NCBI GenBank assembly: GCA_019637175.1
Contig: JAHBWD010000067.1
Coordinates: 1-49,718 of the forward strand
DNA: 49,718 bases
Source: Labilithrix sp.
GTDB taxonomy: Bacteria; Myxococcota_A; Polyangia; Polyangiales; Polyangiaceae
Reading direction: 5' to 3'
Each line of letters opens with the position of its first letter. Within the stretch, counting starts at the first letter, position 1. A program made the position numbers and the translations under genes. The notes beneath the pieces are model-generated. The model saw only the letters and a list, made by a program, of their open reading frames with translations, was not told the origin of the DNA and searched no databases. Positions 8,026 through 16,365 of the stretch are shown in pieces.

Positions 8026-8424
8026 ATGCCAGGACCGACGCGCAGGCCGACCGTGCTCGTGCTCGACGACGACGAGGACAGCGTGCTCATCCTCGAGGCC
8101 GCGCTCGACGCGAGCGGCTTCGACGTGCGCGTAGCGCGCTCCTGGCGCGAAGCGCGCGAGATGCTCGAGTCGACGCCGACGGACGCGCTCGTGACCGATC
8201 TCTCACTCGGCGACGGCGACGCGCTCGAGCTGATGGCGTCGCTCGGCGCGCGTCGGCCGCGCGTCGCAGTCCTCGTCACGGGCTTCGGCGGCGCGGAAGA
8301 TCGCGCGCGCTCGGCGGAGGCGGGCTTCGACGCACACCTCGTCAAACCGATCGCGCTCGATCAGCTCGAGCACACGCTGTGGCGCTGCCTCACTTCTTCG
8401 GAGCAGGCTGCGGCGCGAGGTTGA
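8026..8424 (+). CDS. Single-domain response regulator (receiver)
   Basis: A 132-residue stand-alone CheY-like receiver. Acidic residues DDD at 14-16, phospho-acceptor Asp58 in ALVTDLSLGDG, the Thr of VLVTG and the conserved Lys of HLVKPI are all present, so it should accept phosphate from a histidine kinase. There is no output domain, so it probably signals by protein contact. No kinase is adjacent; the nearest are at 16 kb and 26 kb. Its 3' end overlaps the convergent M16 peptidase gene by 35 bases. Confidence 0.92.
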   Translation: MPGPTRRPTVLVLDDDEDSVLILEAALDASGFDVRVARSWREAREMLESTPTDALVTDLSLGDGDALELMASLGARRPRVAVLVTGFGGAEDRARSAEAGFDAHLVKPIALDQLEHTLWRCLTSSEQAAARG

Positions 8425-9937
8425 GCAGGTTTCCGTACGGGTCTCGCTCCTCGAAGGCGCCGAGCCCGAGCTCCTCGATCTGCGGCGCGAGCGCCGCCTT
8501 GTCGCCGACGATGATGACGGTCATCGCGTCGGCCTTGAGCCACTCGCCGGCGACGCGCTTCACGTCTTCCGCGGTGATCGCCTCGATGCGCCCCGGGCGC
8601 TTCTCGTATTCGTCGAGCGGCAGATCGTAGACGACGAGATCGGCGACGGCCGACGCGACCTCGCCGACGGTTTCGAAGCGGCCCGGCATCGCGAGGCGAA
8701 TGCTCTCCTTGGCGAGCGCGAGCTCGGCTTCGGTAGGGCCGTCACGGCGGAGGCCCTCGAGCTCGGTGAACACCTCCTTGAGCGCGGGGATCGTCTTGTC
8801 GGCGACGACCGAGGCTCCGGCGGCGAACGGGCCGGCGCCGTGGCGCATCGAGAAGTACGAACGCGCGCCGTACGTGTAAGCGTTCTTCTCACGCAGGTTC
8901 AAGTTGATGCGGCTCGAGAACATGCCGCCGAAGATCGCGTTCATGACGACGATCGCGTCGCGATCCTTCGTCGAGAAGGGCACGCCGGGTCGCACGATCT
9001 GGATCTGCGACTGCGCGCCGGGGCGATCGACGAGCACGACGCGCTTCTCCGCGGCGACCTTCGCGGGCGCCTTCGGCCCCTTCTTCGAGATCGCGCCGCC
9101 GGCGCCGGGCTTCCACGACCCGAACGCGGCCTCGAGCTTGGGCGCGAGCGCGGCGCGCGTGACGTCGCCGGCGACGACGATCGTCGCGTTCTGCGGGACG
9201 AAGAGGCGCCCGTACGCGCGCACGAGCTCGGCGCGCGTCAGCTTCTTCGCGTCGGCTTCTTCGCCGCTCAAGCTGTGGCCGTACGGGTGCGCCCGCCCGA
9301 AGATCGCCGCGGCGATCGTGTTCTGCGCGATCGCGCTCGGGCTGCTCTTCTCCGATTGAATCGCGGCGATGCGGCGCGCGCGCAGGCGCTCGATCTCGGC
9401 CTCGGGCAGCGTCGGCGAGAGCGCCACGTCGCTCATCAGCTCGAGCGCGGCGTCGAGCTTGTCGGCGATCACCTTCACGCTCACGCCGCCGGAGTCCCAG
9501 TCGAGCCACGCGCCGTGCGCGGCGCCGATGGCCTCGTAGTCGTCGCTGAGCTGGAGGGCCGATCGCTTCTTCGTGCCCTGCTCGAGCATCCCGCCGAGGA
9601 ACGAGAGCGATCCGGGCCGCGCGCCGTCGAGATCGCCCGCGCCGGCCGCGATGACGAGGCGGACGCCGACGATGGGCAGATCGTGGCGCTCCGCGAGCAA
9701 GACCTTGACGCCGTTCTTCAGCGCGAAGGGCTCGATCTTCGGCGCGACGAAGGTGACGTTCCCGTCGGGCGCGGGCGCTTGCTGGCGGAACGGCGCGTCG
9801 GGCGTCTCGCTCGGCGCCGCCTGGGGCGGCGGAGGAGGAGCGAGGAGCGGCTTCGGCGCGACGGCGGGCGCGGGCGGCTCGCCGCACGCGCCGAGACCGA
9901 GCGCCACGAAGAGCGCGAGGGTGACGCGGGAGCTCAT
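8390..9937 (-). CDS. M16-family peptidase homologue, non-catalytic subunit (lipoprotein)
   Basis: A 515-residue protein with a signal peptide ending in a lipobox (LGLGACGE), then a Pro/Ala linker (about 20-60) and two M16 halves. At the position of the zinc motif HxxEH the sequence reads FLGGMLEQGTKK, so the metal ligands are absent. The C-terminal half keeps the substrate-side motif (NLREKNAYTYGARS), with the R/Y pair typical of inactive M16 partners. This is the known arrangement in which a catalytic M16B subunit works with a zinc-less partner, probably in the periplasm or at the outer membrane. The start ATG overlaps the stop of the upstream catalytic subunit (ATGA), indicating coupled translation and a heterodimer. 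Confidence 0.92.
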   Translation of the reverse strand: MSSRVTLALFVALGLGACGEPPAPAVAPKPLLAPPPPPQAAPSETPDAPFRQQAPAPDGNVTFVAPKIEPFALKNGVKVLLAERHDLPIVGVRLVIAAGAGDLDGARPGSLSFLGGMLEQGTKKRSALQLSDDYEAIGAAHGAWLDWDSGGVSVKVIADKLDAALELMSDVALSPTLPEAEIERLRARRIAAIQSEKSSPSAIAQNTIAAAIFGRAHPYGHSLSGEEADAKKLTRAELVRAYGRLFVPQNATIVVAGDVTRAALAPKLEAAFGSWKPGAGGAISKKGPKAPAKVAAEKRVVLVDRPGAQSQIQIVRPGVPFSTKDRDAIVVMNAIFGGMFSSRINLNLREKNAYTYGARSYFSMRHGAGPFAAGASVVADKTIPALKEVFTELEGLRRDGPTEAELALAKESIRLAMPGRFETVGEVASAVADLVVYDLPLDEYEKRPGRIEAITAEDVKRVAGEWLKADAMTVIIVGDKAALAPQIEELGLGAFEERDPYGNLLNLAPQPAPKK

Positions 9938-11355
9938 CGTCCACCTCGCTGGACCTTGACGACCTTGCCCGCGATGGGCGCGTCTTTCTTCGGCGTGACG
10001 ATGGTGACCACGCGATCCTTCTCCTTGAGCCACGTGCGTGCGGCGTCGCCGATGTTCGCGGGCGTCTTCGTGGTGACGCGCGCGAGATCCTTCGCGAGGA
10101 AGTTCGCGTCGCCGGTGTAGTGCGCGTACGAGTTGAGGCGGTTCGCCCTCGACGAGCTGCGCTCGAGATCGAAGAACGTGTCCGACACGATCGAGGTGCG
10201 GGCGCGCGACAGCTCGGCGTCGGTGACGCCGCCGCTCCGCAGCTTGGCGAGCTCTTCGTCGATGACCTTGAGGAGCTCGTCGCCGGTCTTGCCCGGCTTC
10301 GCGACCGCCACGATCTCGAACACGCTCCCGAGCTCGGCCGACTGCTGCGAGGCCGAGACGCTCTGCGCGATCTGGAGATCGTAGACGAGGCGCTTGTAGA
10401 GGCGGCTCGTCTTGCCTCCGGAGAGCACGTGCGAGACGACGTCGAGCTCGGCGTCTCCGTCGGCGAAGAACCTCGGCGTGGGCCAGCTCACGTACGCGCG
10501 CGCGAGCTCGACGCCGGCTTCCATCTCGATGCGCGCCTCGCCGGGGTGCACGACTTGCGTCGCCGTCTTGCGCTTCGGCACGTCGCGCCCGCGCGGGATC
10601 GGACCGAACCACTTCTCGACGAGCAGCGCGGTCTTGCCGCGGTCCATGTCGCCCGAGATGACGAGCGTCGCGTTGTTGGGGACGTAGTGCTGGCGGAAGA
10701 ACGCGCGCACGTCGTCCATCGACGCCGCGTCGAGGTCTTCGGGCGTGCCGATCGTGAGGAGGTGATACGGGTGCTCCTTCGGGTAGATCTCGCCGCGAAT
10801 GGCCGCGAGCACCATGCCGTAGGGCGCGTTCTCGTAGTTCTGCCGGCGCTCGTTCTTCACGACGTCGCGCTGGCTCTTGAACGTCTTCTCGTCGGCGTGC
10901 GAGAGGAGGTACGCCATGCGATCGCTCTCGAGCCACAGCGCGAGCTCGAGGCGGTTGGCGGGTACGGTCTGGAAGTAGTTCGTGCGATCGGTGTTCGTCG
11001 TGCCGTTGATCGACGTGGCGCCGGCCTGCTCGAGGAAGCGGAAGTAGGTGTCTTCGGGCACGTGCTTGCTGCCCTGGAACATCACGTGCTCGAAGAGGTG
11101 AGCGAAGCCGTTGCGGCCTGCCGGCTCGTCCTTCGATCCGACGTGGTACCAGAGGTTGACCGTCACGATCGGCGTGCGGTGGTCTTCGTCGAAGATCACC
11201 TCGAGGCCGTTCGGCAGCTCCATGCGCTCGGCCTTGAGCGCGATGGTGAGCGTCGAGGGCGAAGCTTGAGGAGCCGGAGGATCCGCGGCGCGGCTCGGCG
11301 AGCCGAACGCGAGAGCCGAGATCAGACCGAGCACGGGGAGGAGGAGGCGGCGCAT
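9934..11355 (-). CDS. M16-family zinc metallopeptidase, catalytic subunit
   Basis: A 473-residue protein with an N-terminal signal peptide (MRRLLLPVLGLISALAFG, cleavage near residues 23-24). The inverted zinc motif HLFEH is at 86-90, within RNGFAHLFEHVMFQGS, and a downstream acidic ligand lies in KNERRQNYENAPYG about 75 residues later. These are the hallmarks of the pitrilysin/insulinase M16B family. The C-terminal half contains ETARTSIVSDTFF-like helices and KPGKTGDELLKVIDEEL. It should degrade peptides outside the cytoplasm and probably pairs with the zinc-less subunit encoded directly downstream (four-base overlap). No clear Shine-Dalgarno sequence is visible. The roughly 200 bases upstream, to the divergent kinase at 11558, carry no other gene. 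Confidence 0.93.
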   Translation of the reverse strand: MRRLLLPVLGLISALAFGSPSRAADPPAPQASPSTLTIALKAERMELPNGLEVIFDEDHRTPIVTVNLWYHVGSKDEPAGRNGFAHLFEHVMFQGSKHVPEDTYFRFLEQAGATSINGTTNTDRTNYFQTVPANRLELALWLESDRMAYLLSHADEKTFKSQRDVVKNERRQNYENAPYGMVLAAIRGEIYPKEHPYHLLTIGTPEDLDAASMDDVRAFFRQHYVPNNATLVISGDMDRGKTALLVEKWFGPIPRGRDVPKRKTATQVVHPGEARIEMEAGVELARAYVSWPTPRFFADGDAELDVVSHVLSGGKTSRLYKRLVYDLQIAQSVSASQQSAELGSVFEIVAVAKPGKTGDELLKVIDEELAKLRSGGVTDAELSRARTSIVSDTFFDLERSSSRANRLNSYAHYTGDANFLAKDLARVTTKTPANIGDAARTWLKEKDRVVTIVTPKKDAPIAGKVVKVQRGGR

Positions 11356-11557
11356 GCGGCGCGGAGTATCTCACAAGCACGGACAGTTGCCGCGCCCGGC
11401 CGCGGGAGATTCGCTGGGCGCAGCGCGAACCGGGTGGATCGCGTCTTGTCCGGGCGAGGGCCAGGCGCCGCGGTGGAAGCGCGAGCGGCGCGCGACGCCG
11501 ACGGCCAAAAATTCGAGCGACGACGAAGGCCCCTCCTCTCAGTAGGGCTTCTCGCCG

Positions 11558-13000
11558 ATGGAACGACGGCTGCACCTCAGGCTCTCCTCACCTGAAGGAG
11601 AGCCGGTGGGAGACGACGCGCTCGTTGTGGGATTACTGAATACGCTCGAGCGAGAGCTCTTGCCCGCGATCGAGCGCGGCGAGGCGCAGGCGTGGGGCCG
11701 AGCCAACCGCCTCGCCGATGCCGCGCTCGCGCTCCTCTCGGAGGCCGATCTCGAAGGGATCGAGCTGCCTCGGCAGAGCGTCGGCGCGCTCCAGGCGCTC
11801 TACGCCGCTGCGAGGCAGACGCGCGCCGACGCCGCCGCGCGAACGTGTGCGCTCTACACGTTCGTCACGCGCATCCGCAACGCGATCGATCCGCAGCGGA
11901 GGGGCCGGCCGCCTTCGATCCGCCCGAGCGCGCCGCCGCGGCCCTACAGCTTGCTGCCGCCGCCCGAGCGGACGATGCCGCCGTGGGTCCCCGACAGCGG
12001 CGTGCTCGGCGGCTTCAGGCTCGTTCGTCCGATGGCGAGCGGCGGGCTCGGCTCGCTGTTCCTCGCGCGCCGCGTGGAAGACGACGGCGATCCCCTCGCG
12101 AGCGACGTCGTGCTCAAGGTCCCTCACGACGCTTCGGCCCTCGACGCGCACGTCCCCGAAGAGGAGCTGCACGCGTGCTTCCGCGCGGAGGCGTCGGCGC
12201 TCGCCGCGATCCCGGTGCACGCGAACCTCGCGCGCATCCTCGCGTTCGACGTCGCCGCGCGGCCGAAGCCGTTCCTCGTGATGGAGCTCGTCGAGGGAAG
12301 AACGCTCGACGAGGAGCTGCAAGACGGAACGATGACCACGGCGCGCGCCCTCGAGATCCTCGACGGCGTGCTCGCGGGGCTCGACGCGATGCACGCGACC
12401 GGCGTAGGCCACCTCGATCTCAAGCCGGACAACGTCATCCTCCGGCGCGGCACCGGCGCGGCCACGCTCGTCGACTTCGGTCTCAGCGGGCGCACCGTGC
12501 GCAAGAAGTGCGGCAACCCGATGTACGCGCCGCCGGAGGTGTGGAGCGACGATCGGGCGCCGGAGAGCGCGTTCGCCGCCGACGCGTATTCGTTCGCGTG
12601 CCTCGCGTTCGAAACGCTGACGGGCAAGCCGCTCTTCGACGCCGACGATCTGTTCGCCGTCCTGCGGCAGCACCTCGTGCACGACGGCGTCCCGCCGGGG
12701 ATCGCGTCGCTGCGCGCGCGGCCCGAGCTCTGCAAGGTCGCCGAGATCTTCCAGCGCGCGCTCCGCGCGAACCCCGCGCATCGATCGCGCATCCGCATGA
12801 TGCGCACGGAGCTCGCGCGCGTCGCGCCGCAGCTTCGCGATCGGCAGTGGCCGATCACGCCGAACGCGCGCTGGTCGTCGCCGCCCGAGAGCGAGCCGTC
12901 TTCGGCGCAGGATCCAGACGTGTCGGGGGCGCGCCCGATCCCGACGGGTGAGATCGACGAAATGCCGTGGTCGGACGCGCGGGTGCCCCGGTCGGCGTGA
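11558..13000 (+). CDS. Ser/Thr protein kinase with HLD catalytic loop
   Basis: A 480-residue eukaryote-type kinase. Residues 1-140 are a helical region of unknown function with a Pro-rich end. The kinase domain spans about 148-420: a Gly-rich loop (MASGGLGSLFLARR), VVLKV with the ATP-binding Lys, MELVEGRTL as hinge, HLDLKPDN near 285, and LVDFGLSG as the DFG motif. A CGNPMYAPPEVW activation-segment end is followed by DAYSFACLAFETLTGK. HLD replaces the usual HRD, so the catalytic Asp, Lys and Asn are kept but the Arg that senses activation-loop phosphate is lost; such kinases are usually less dependent on loop phosphorylation. The C-terminus (420-480) is Pro/Ser-rich. There is no membrane segment, so it is cytosolic. 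Confidence 0.92.
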   Translation: MERRLHLRLSSPEGEPVGDDALVVGLLNTLERELLPAIERGEAQAWGRANRLADAALALLSEADLEGIELPRQSVGALQALYAAARQTRADAAARTCALYTFVTRIRNAIDPQRRGRPPSIRPSAPPRPYSLLPPPERTMPPWVPDSGVLGGFRLVRPMASGGLGSLFLARRVEDDGDPLASDVVLKVPHDASALDAHVPEEELHACFRAEASALAAIPVHANLARILAFDVAARPKPFLVMELVEGRTLDEELQDGTMTTARALEILDGVLAGLDAMHATGVGHLDLKPDNVILRRGTGAATLVDFGLSGRTVRKKCGNPMYAPPEVWSDDRAPESAFAADAYSFACLAFETLTGKPLFDADDLFAVLRQHLVHDGVPPGIASLRARPELCKVAEIFQRALRANPAHRSRIRMMRTELARVAPQLRDRQWPITPNARWSSPPESEPSSAQDPDVSGARPIPTGEIDEMPWSDARVPRSA

Positions 13001-13033
13001 AGCACGGCGAGATGTAGGGAAGCTTCCGTACCC

Positions 13034-13054
13034 GCCGCCGTATACCCCGGCGGC
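13034..13054. other. GC-rich hairpin between kinase and lipoprotein genes
   Basis: GCCGCCG (13034-13040) pairs with CGGCGGC (13048-13054) around the loop TATACCC, shortly after the kinase stop and 20 bases before the next start. It may slow transcription between the genes or structure the leader of the next mRNA. No T-run follows. Confidence 0.35.
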
Positions 13055-13074
13055 ACTTTGCGGGAGCGATACAA

Positions 13075-14637
13075 ATGAAGCACTTCTTCGGCCGATGGGC
13101 TCGGGTCCTCGGCACGTCCGTCTTTCTTGGAACGATGGTCGCCGCCGGCACCGGCTGCGGCGCGATCGGAGCGGCCGCGAACCCGAAGGTCGCTTGGGCG
13201 ATCGGGGATCCGGCGCCGATGAGCGTCGTCGTGCGACGCGCCGACGTCGCCGAGAAGACCGCGCAGCAGGTCGACAAGGTCATGACGGACACGCCGGCGA
13301 ACGACGACTCGCCGTGGCTCTCGCAGATCGCTCCCGCGAAGGAGGAGGCGACGCAGCAGCTCACCGAGCTTCGCCAGCATCAGCTCTACGCGCCGGGCGG
13401 TCCCGGTCAGGGTGCGCGCATCGTCCCCGCCGAGGTGTGGGCGAGGTCGCTCGCGAAGGTCAGCGAGAAGAGCGCCGAGAAGGCCGCGCCCGCGCCCGCC
13501 CCGGCGGATCCGGCGCCCGCGCCGCAGCAGGAGGCCGTCGCGGCGCCCGAGGCCGAGCCCGTCGCCGTCGTCGAGCCGAAGGTCGATCCGAAGAAGAAGG
13601 ACAAGAAGGGCAAGAAGCCCGCGGCGCAGCCGGTCGCGAAGAACGCGAAGAACGGCAAGCCGAAGAACGGCAAGAACGGCAAGAAGGGCGCGGCGCCGGC
13701 GATCGAAGAGCCCGCGATGCCGCCGCCGCCCGCGGTCGCCGTCGCGCCCGCGCCCGCAGCTCCGGCAGCTCCGGCAGCTCCGGCAGCTCCGGCGCCGGCA
13801 GCTCCCGCGGCCCCCGCCGCTGCGGCGCCCGCGAAGTATCCGAGCCTGCTCGCCGCCATCGACAAGGATCTCGCCGCCTCGTGGGCGAAGATCATCGAGA
13901 AGAAGAAGGCGATCGGCGATCTGAAGACGCAGATCGCGACCGAAGAAGCCGCGCTCGACGTCAAGGGGATCTCCGACGCGGACAAGCGCGCGCACAAGCG
14001 CACGATCGATCATCTCGAGAAGCAGGTCGCGCACGCGGAGAAGGAAGCCGACAAGCTCGCCGACGCGTTCCTCGATCAGGCGAAGATCTCGGCGAAGAAG
14101 GCGCCCGCCGACGTTCGCGATCACTTCGGTCCGGTGCTCGTCAACCTCCGCCAGGCGGTCGACGACGCGAAGACCGCGAACGGCGCGGCCGCGGTTCGCT
14201 ACCCGATGGCGGCGACCTCGATCCCCGACTCGGCCCAGCACATGGCCGGCGTCTACGTGGCCGACGTCATCGAGGAGAAGACCGGCAAGCGCCCGCAGGG
14301 CCAGGGCGTCCAGCCCAACGTCACGCTCGACGGCACGAAGGTGAACCTCACGCTCAACGGCCTCTCGCAGGCGGATCTCGGCAAGACGTCGGTGGCGGAG
14401 GTCACGAGCGAGGTCACGGCGCGCACGACCGCGTGGGTGAAGCGCGCGCTCGGGCTGCTCGGCACCATCTCGGCCACGAAGGACATGCTCTCTTTCGAGG
14501 ACGACGTTCTCTCCGCGTTGATCGACGGCTTCAAGGCGAGCGGATGGGCTGCGCCCGCGCCGGTGACGATTCCGGACGCGCCCGGGGGCGCCGCGCCGGC
14601 ACGCTCGGCGCGAGGGCAGGGCACGCCGCGCTCCTGA
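13075..14637 (+). CDS. Large Ala/Pro/Lys-rich putative lipoprotein
   Basis: A 520-residue protein with a lipoprotein signal (basic start, TSVFLGTMVAAGTGC, Cys28). Residues about 30-135 are globular. A long low-complexity stretch (about 136-260) follows, with Ala-Pro runs, Lys-rich segments (KKKDKKGKK) and repeated NGK units (KNAKNGKPKNGKNGKKG), typical of a flexible periplasmic spacer. Residues about 265-345 are a predicted coiled coil (KIIEKKKAIGDLKTQIATEE, HLEKQVAHAEKEADKL). The C-terminal ~170 residues form a second globular part. GGGAG nine bases upstream supports the start. No family is recognised. Lys/Ala/Pro-rich tethers suit a protein spanning the periplasm or contacting peptidoglycan, which is inference. 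Confidence 0.85.
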   Translation: MKHFFGRWARVLGTSVFLGTMVAAGTGCGAIGAAANPKVAWAIGDPAPMSVVVRRADVAEKTAQQVDKVMTDTPANDDSPWLSQIAPAKEEATQQLTELRQHQLYAPGGPGQGARIVPAEVWARSLAKVSEKSAEKAAPAPAPADPAPAPQQEAVAAPEAEPVAVVEPKVDPKKKDKKGKKPAAQPVAKNAKNGKPKNGKNGKKGAAPAIEEPAMPPPPAVAVAPAPAAPAAPAAPAAPAPAAPAAPAAAAPAKYPSLLAAIDKDLAASWAKIIEKKKAIGDLKTQIATEEAALDVKGISDADKRAHKRTIDHLEKQVAHAEKEADKLADAFLDQAKISAKKAPADVRDHFGPVLVNLRQAVDDAKTANGAAAVRYPMAATSIPDSAQHMAGVYVADVIEEKTGKRPQGQGVQPNVTLDGTKVNLTLNGLSQADLGKTSVAEVTSEVTARTTAWVKRALGLLGTISATKDMLSFEDDVLSALIDGFKASGWAAPAPVTIPDAPGGAAPARSARGQGTPRS

Positions 14638-14656
14638 GACGACACGAAAGAGCAGA

Positions 14657-14704
14657 ACGAGGAGCCGCCACCGCGAGGTAGGTCGGCTCCTCGTCTTGTT
14701 TTTG
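14657..14704 (+). terminator. Rho-independent terminator
   Basis: ACGAGGAGCCG (14657-14667) pairs perfectly with CGGCTCCTCGT (14684-14694) across a 16-base loop. CTTGTTTTTG follows at once. An 11-bp GC-rich stem plus a T-run, starting 20 bases after the stop codon of the large lipoprotein, is a classic intrinsic terminator. Confidence 0.88.
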
Positions 14705-14746
14705 TCGAGGGCGTCCCCATGCTCTTCGTCGGAGCGCGAGGGCGTG

Positions 14747-15076
14747 ATGCTGAGCTATGCGTTCGTGGATGGGTTCACGAGGGTGCGGCGCGACGAAGCG
14801 ATCCAGCGATTGAAGGGGGCGATCGCGGAGGCTGACGGCGTGATCGTCGACTTCGCCTTCTTCTCGAACGAGGCGATCCGGCTCAGCGTCGAGATCGAAG
14901 CGGTGGCGCTGGCGAAGCTCGAGGAGGCGCTCACCGAGGGCGGCGTTCATGTCTTCGAGCGATGCGCGGCGGAGCTGAAGAAGAGCCGCGACGCGAGCTC
15001 GCGTCCGATCATCGCGATGCTCCACATCGCGTTCGTGCGCGACGAGGCCGATCTCGCGGCCCACCTCCCGGGCTGA
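14747..15076 (+). CDS. Small cytosolic protein of unknown function
   Basis: A 109-residue soluble alpha/beta protein starting MLSYAFVDGFTRVRR. Alternating strands and helices are visible (GVIVDFAFFSNEAIRLSVEIEA, LAKLEEALTEGGVHVFE, IIAMLHIAFV). No catalytic motif or named family is recognised, and there is no signal or membrane segment. GAGGG lies just upstream. A GTG one codon earlier (14744) is an alternative start, while still earlier in-frame starts fall inside the terminator T-run and are unlikely. It stands alone between a terminator and the next lipoprotein gene. Confidence 0.7.
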   Translation: MLSYAFVDGFTRVRRDEAIQRLKGAIAEADGVIVDFAFFSNEAIRLSVEIEAVALAKLEEALTEGGVHVFERCAAELKKSRDASSRPIIAMLHIAFVRDEADLAAHLPG

Positions 15077-15162
15077 ACGAAGCGCAAGTCCGCGTCACGA
15101 TGGGAGGCGTCGACGGCGTGCGTCCCTAAGTCGCGCGTCCGTGATATGCCAGGCGACAGCAC

Positions 15163-15801
15163 ATGCGTACGACCTTCTCCTTGCTGCTGCTGCCTGGGCT
15201 CTGCCTCGCCGTCATGGGTTGTCCGAAGAAGGGCGGCGAAGCCGACGCCGGCGAGGTCGAGGCCGCGGTCGTCGAGGCCGTCGTCGACGCCGCTCCCGCG
15301 GTGCCCGCGGCGAAGAATGCGAACGACGTGGCTCGCTTCCCCGGCGAGACCGCGCTCGCCGACGACGATCTCAAGCTCGTCGACGCGTTCACCACCGTTC
15401 GCACCGGACCCAAGCAAGGCGGCACCGTCGCGACGCTGCGCGCGGGCACCGACGTCGTGAAGATGGCCGAGTACCAGGGCGCCTTCCTCATCACGTTCGC
15501 CGATCCCAAGGATCCCAACACCCACCTCATGGGATGGATCGACAAGGGTGCGTTCGTGCAGGACGTGCTGATCGTCGACGCCGGCCCGAGAGACGCGGCG
15601 AAAGACGTCGCGCCGCCGCCGCCGGTCGACGCCGGCTTCGGCCTCGTTTGCCCGCCGAACAACGCGGTCGTCGTCAACCTCGCGCCGACGCCGGTGTGCA
15701 AGACGAAGTGCAAAGAAGACAAGGAGTGCCCCGGCGCGGCGGCCGGGAGCTGCGTGGCGGCGCAGACGCCGGACAACAAGGTCGTCAAGGTCTGTCGCTG
15801 A
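15163..15801 (+). CDS. Putative lipoprotein with SH3-like region and Cys-rich tail
   Basis: A 212-residue protein with a clear lipoprotein signal (SLLLLPGLCLAVMGC, Cys20). An acidic Ala/Val-rich linker follows (to about 50). Residues about 60-125 (LVDAFTTVRTGPKQGGTVATL, DVVKMAEYQGAFLITFADP, MGWIDKGAFV) fit a bacterial SH3-like fold: VRTGP-type opening, a short strand set and the GWI closing motif seen in SH3b domains. A Pro/Asp linker then leads to a Cys-rich tail (VCKTKCKEDKECPG, GSCVAAQ, VCR) resembling myxobacterial disulphide-rich knobs. It is probably anchored in the outer membrane or periplasm, with the SH3-like part perhaps binding peptidoglycan or protein. Exact function unknown. Confidence 0.82.
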   Translation: MRTTFSLLLLPGLCLAVMGCPKKGGEADAGEVEAAVVEAVVDAAPAVPAAKNANDVARFPGETALADDDLKLVDAFTTVRTGPKQGGTVATLRAGTDVVKMAEYQGAFLITFADPKDPNTHLMGWIDKGAFVQDVLIVDAGPRDAAKDVAPPPPVDAGFGLVCPPNNAVVVNLAPTPVCKTKCKEDKECPGAAAGSCVAAQTPDNKVVKVCR

Positions 15802-15806
15802 GTCGA

Positions 15807-16196
15807 TCAGGGAGCCGCGTGCGCGACGCGGTCGATGAGGCCGAGCAGCGTGTCGAGCCGGAGCGGCTTCTGCACCGCCTCGCATGAGACGCGCGCGGCG
15901 TCGGCGGCTCCGCTCAAGACGACGACGGTCACGTTCGCGAGCGCAGGCACGCGCCGAACGACGTCGAGGAAGGCGCGGCCGTCCATCTCCGGCATGTTGA
16001 GATCGAGCAGCACCAGGTCGGGCGGGGAGGCGAGCGCCAGCGCCAGCGCGTCCTTGCCGTTGCTCGCGCAGAGCACCGTGTGCCCTTCCTCGAGGAGGAT
16101 GTCGCGCATGGTCTCGACCGTGTCTTGATCGTCGTCGACGACCAGGACCGTGGCGCGATGGCCCATCTGTGACTTTTCGGCGGCTGGGTGGGTCAT
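15807..16196 (-). CDS. Single-domain response regulator (receiver)
   Basis: A 129-residue CheY-like receiver with DDD at 21-23, phospho-acceptor Asp65 in LVLLDLNMPEMDG, the Ser of VVLSGAA and Lys in AVQKPLRL. There is no output domain. ATG 16166 (MGHRATV) is an alternative start ten codons in. It is divergent from the large hybrid kinase that starts at 16366, with about 170 bases between, so the two probably share a control region and may form a signalling pair. It converges with the lipoprotein gene ending at 15801, leaving only five bases. Confidence 0.92.
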   Translation of the reverse strand: MTHPAAEKSQMGHRATVLVVDDDQDTVETMRDILLEEGHTVLCASNGKDALALALASPPDLVLLDLNMPEMDGRAFLDVVRRVPALANVTVVVLSGAADAARVSCEAVQKPLRLDTLLGLIDRVAHAAP

Positions 16197-16301
16197 CGGC
16201 TTCGGCGAATCTCGAACGAGATCGTGGACGAGATGAGGCGCATTGACCGACTCGAGCAAGGAGCGATCCCGCTGCGCAGGCGCTTCGCCGAAGCCGAAAC
16301 G

Positions 16302-16320
16302 ACGCGGCCGCAGGCCGCGT
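16302..16320. other. Hairpin in the divergent control region
   Basis: ACGCGGCC (16302-16309) and GGCCGCGT (16313-16320) form a perfect 8-bp stem with loop GCA, midway between the divergent response regulator and hybrid kinase genes. It could be a regulator site or part of a leader. No -10/-35 pair is clear by eye. Confidence 0.3.
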
Positions 16321-16365
16321 TGACCGGCTCGGCTTGTGGGCAAACCATAGGGCATCGGCAATCGC

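Noticed and set aside
8840..11595. Long plus-strand frames opposite the M16 pair
   Set aside because: Low-complexity Arg/Ala/Glu translation; the minus strand encodes two well-defined M16 proteins.
14696..14746. Upstream TTG start for the 109-residue protein
   Set aside because: It lies in the T-run of the terminator and would add a non-conserved-looking Ser/Arg stretch.
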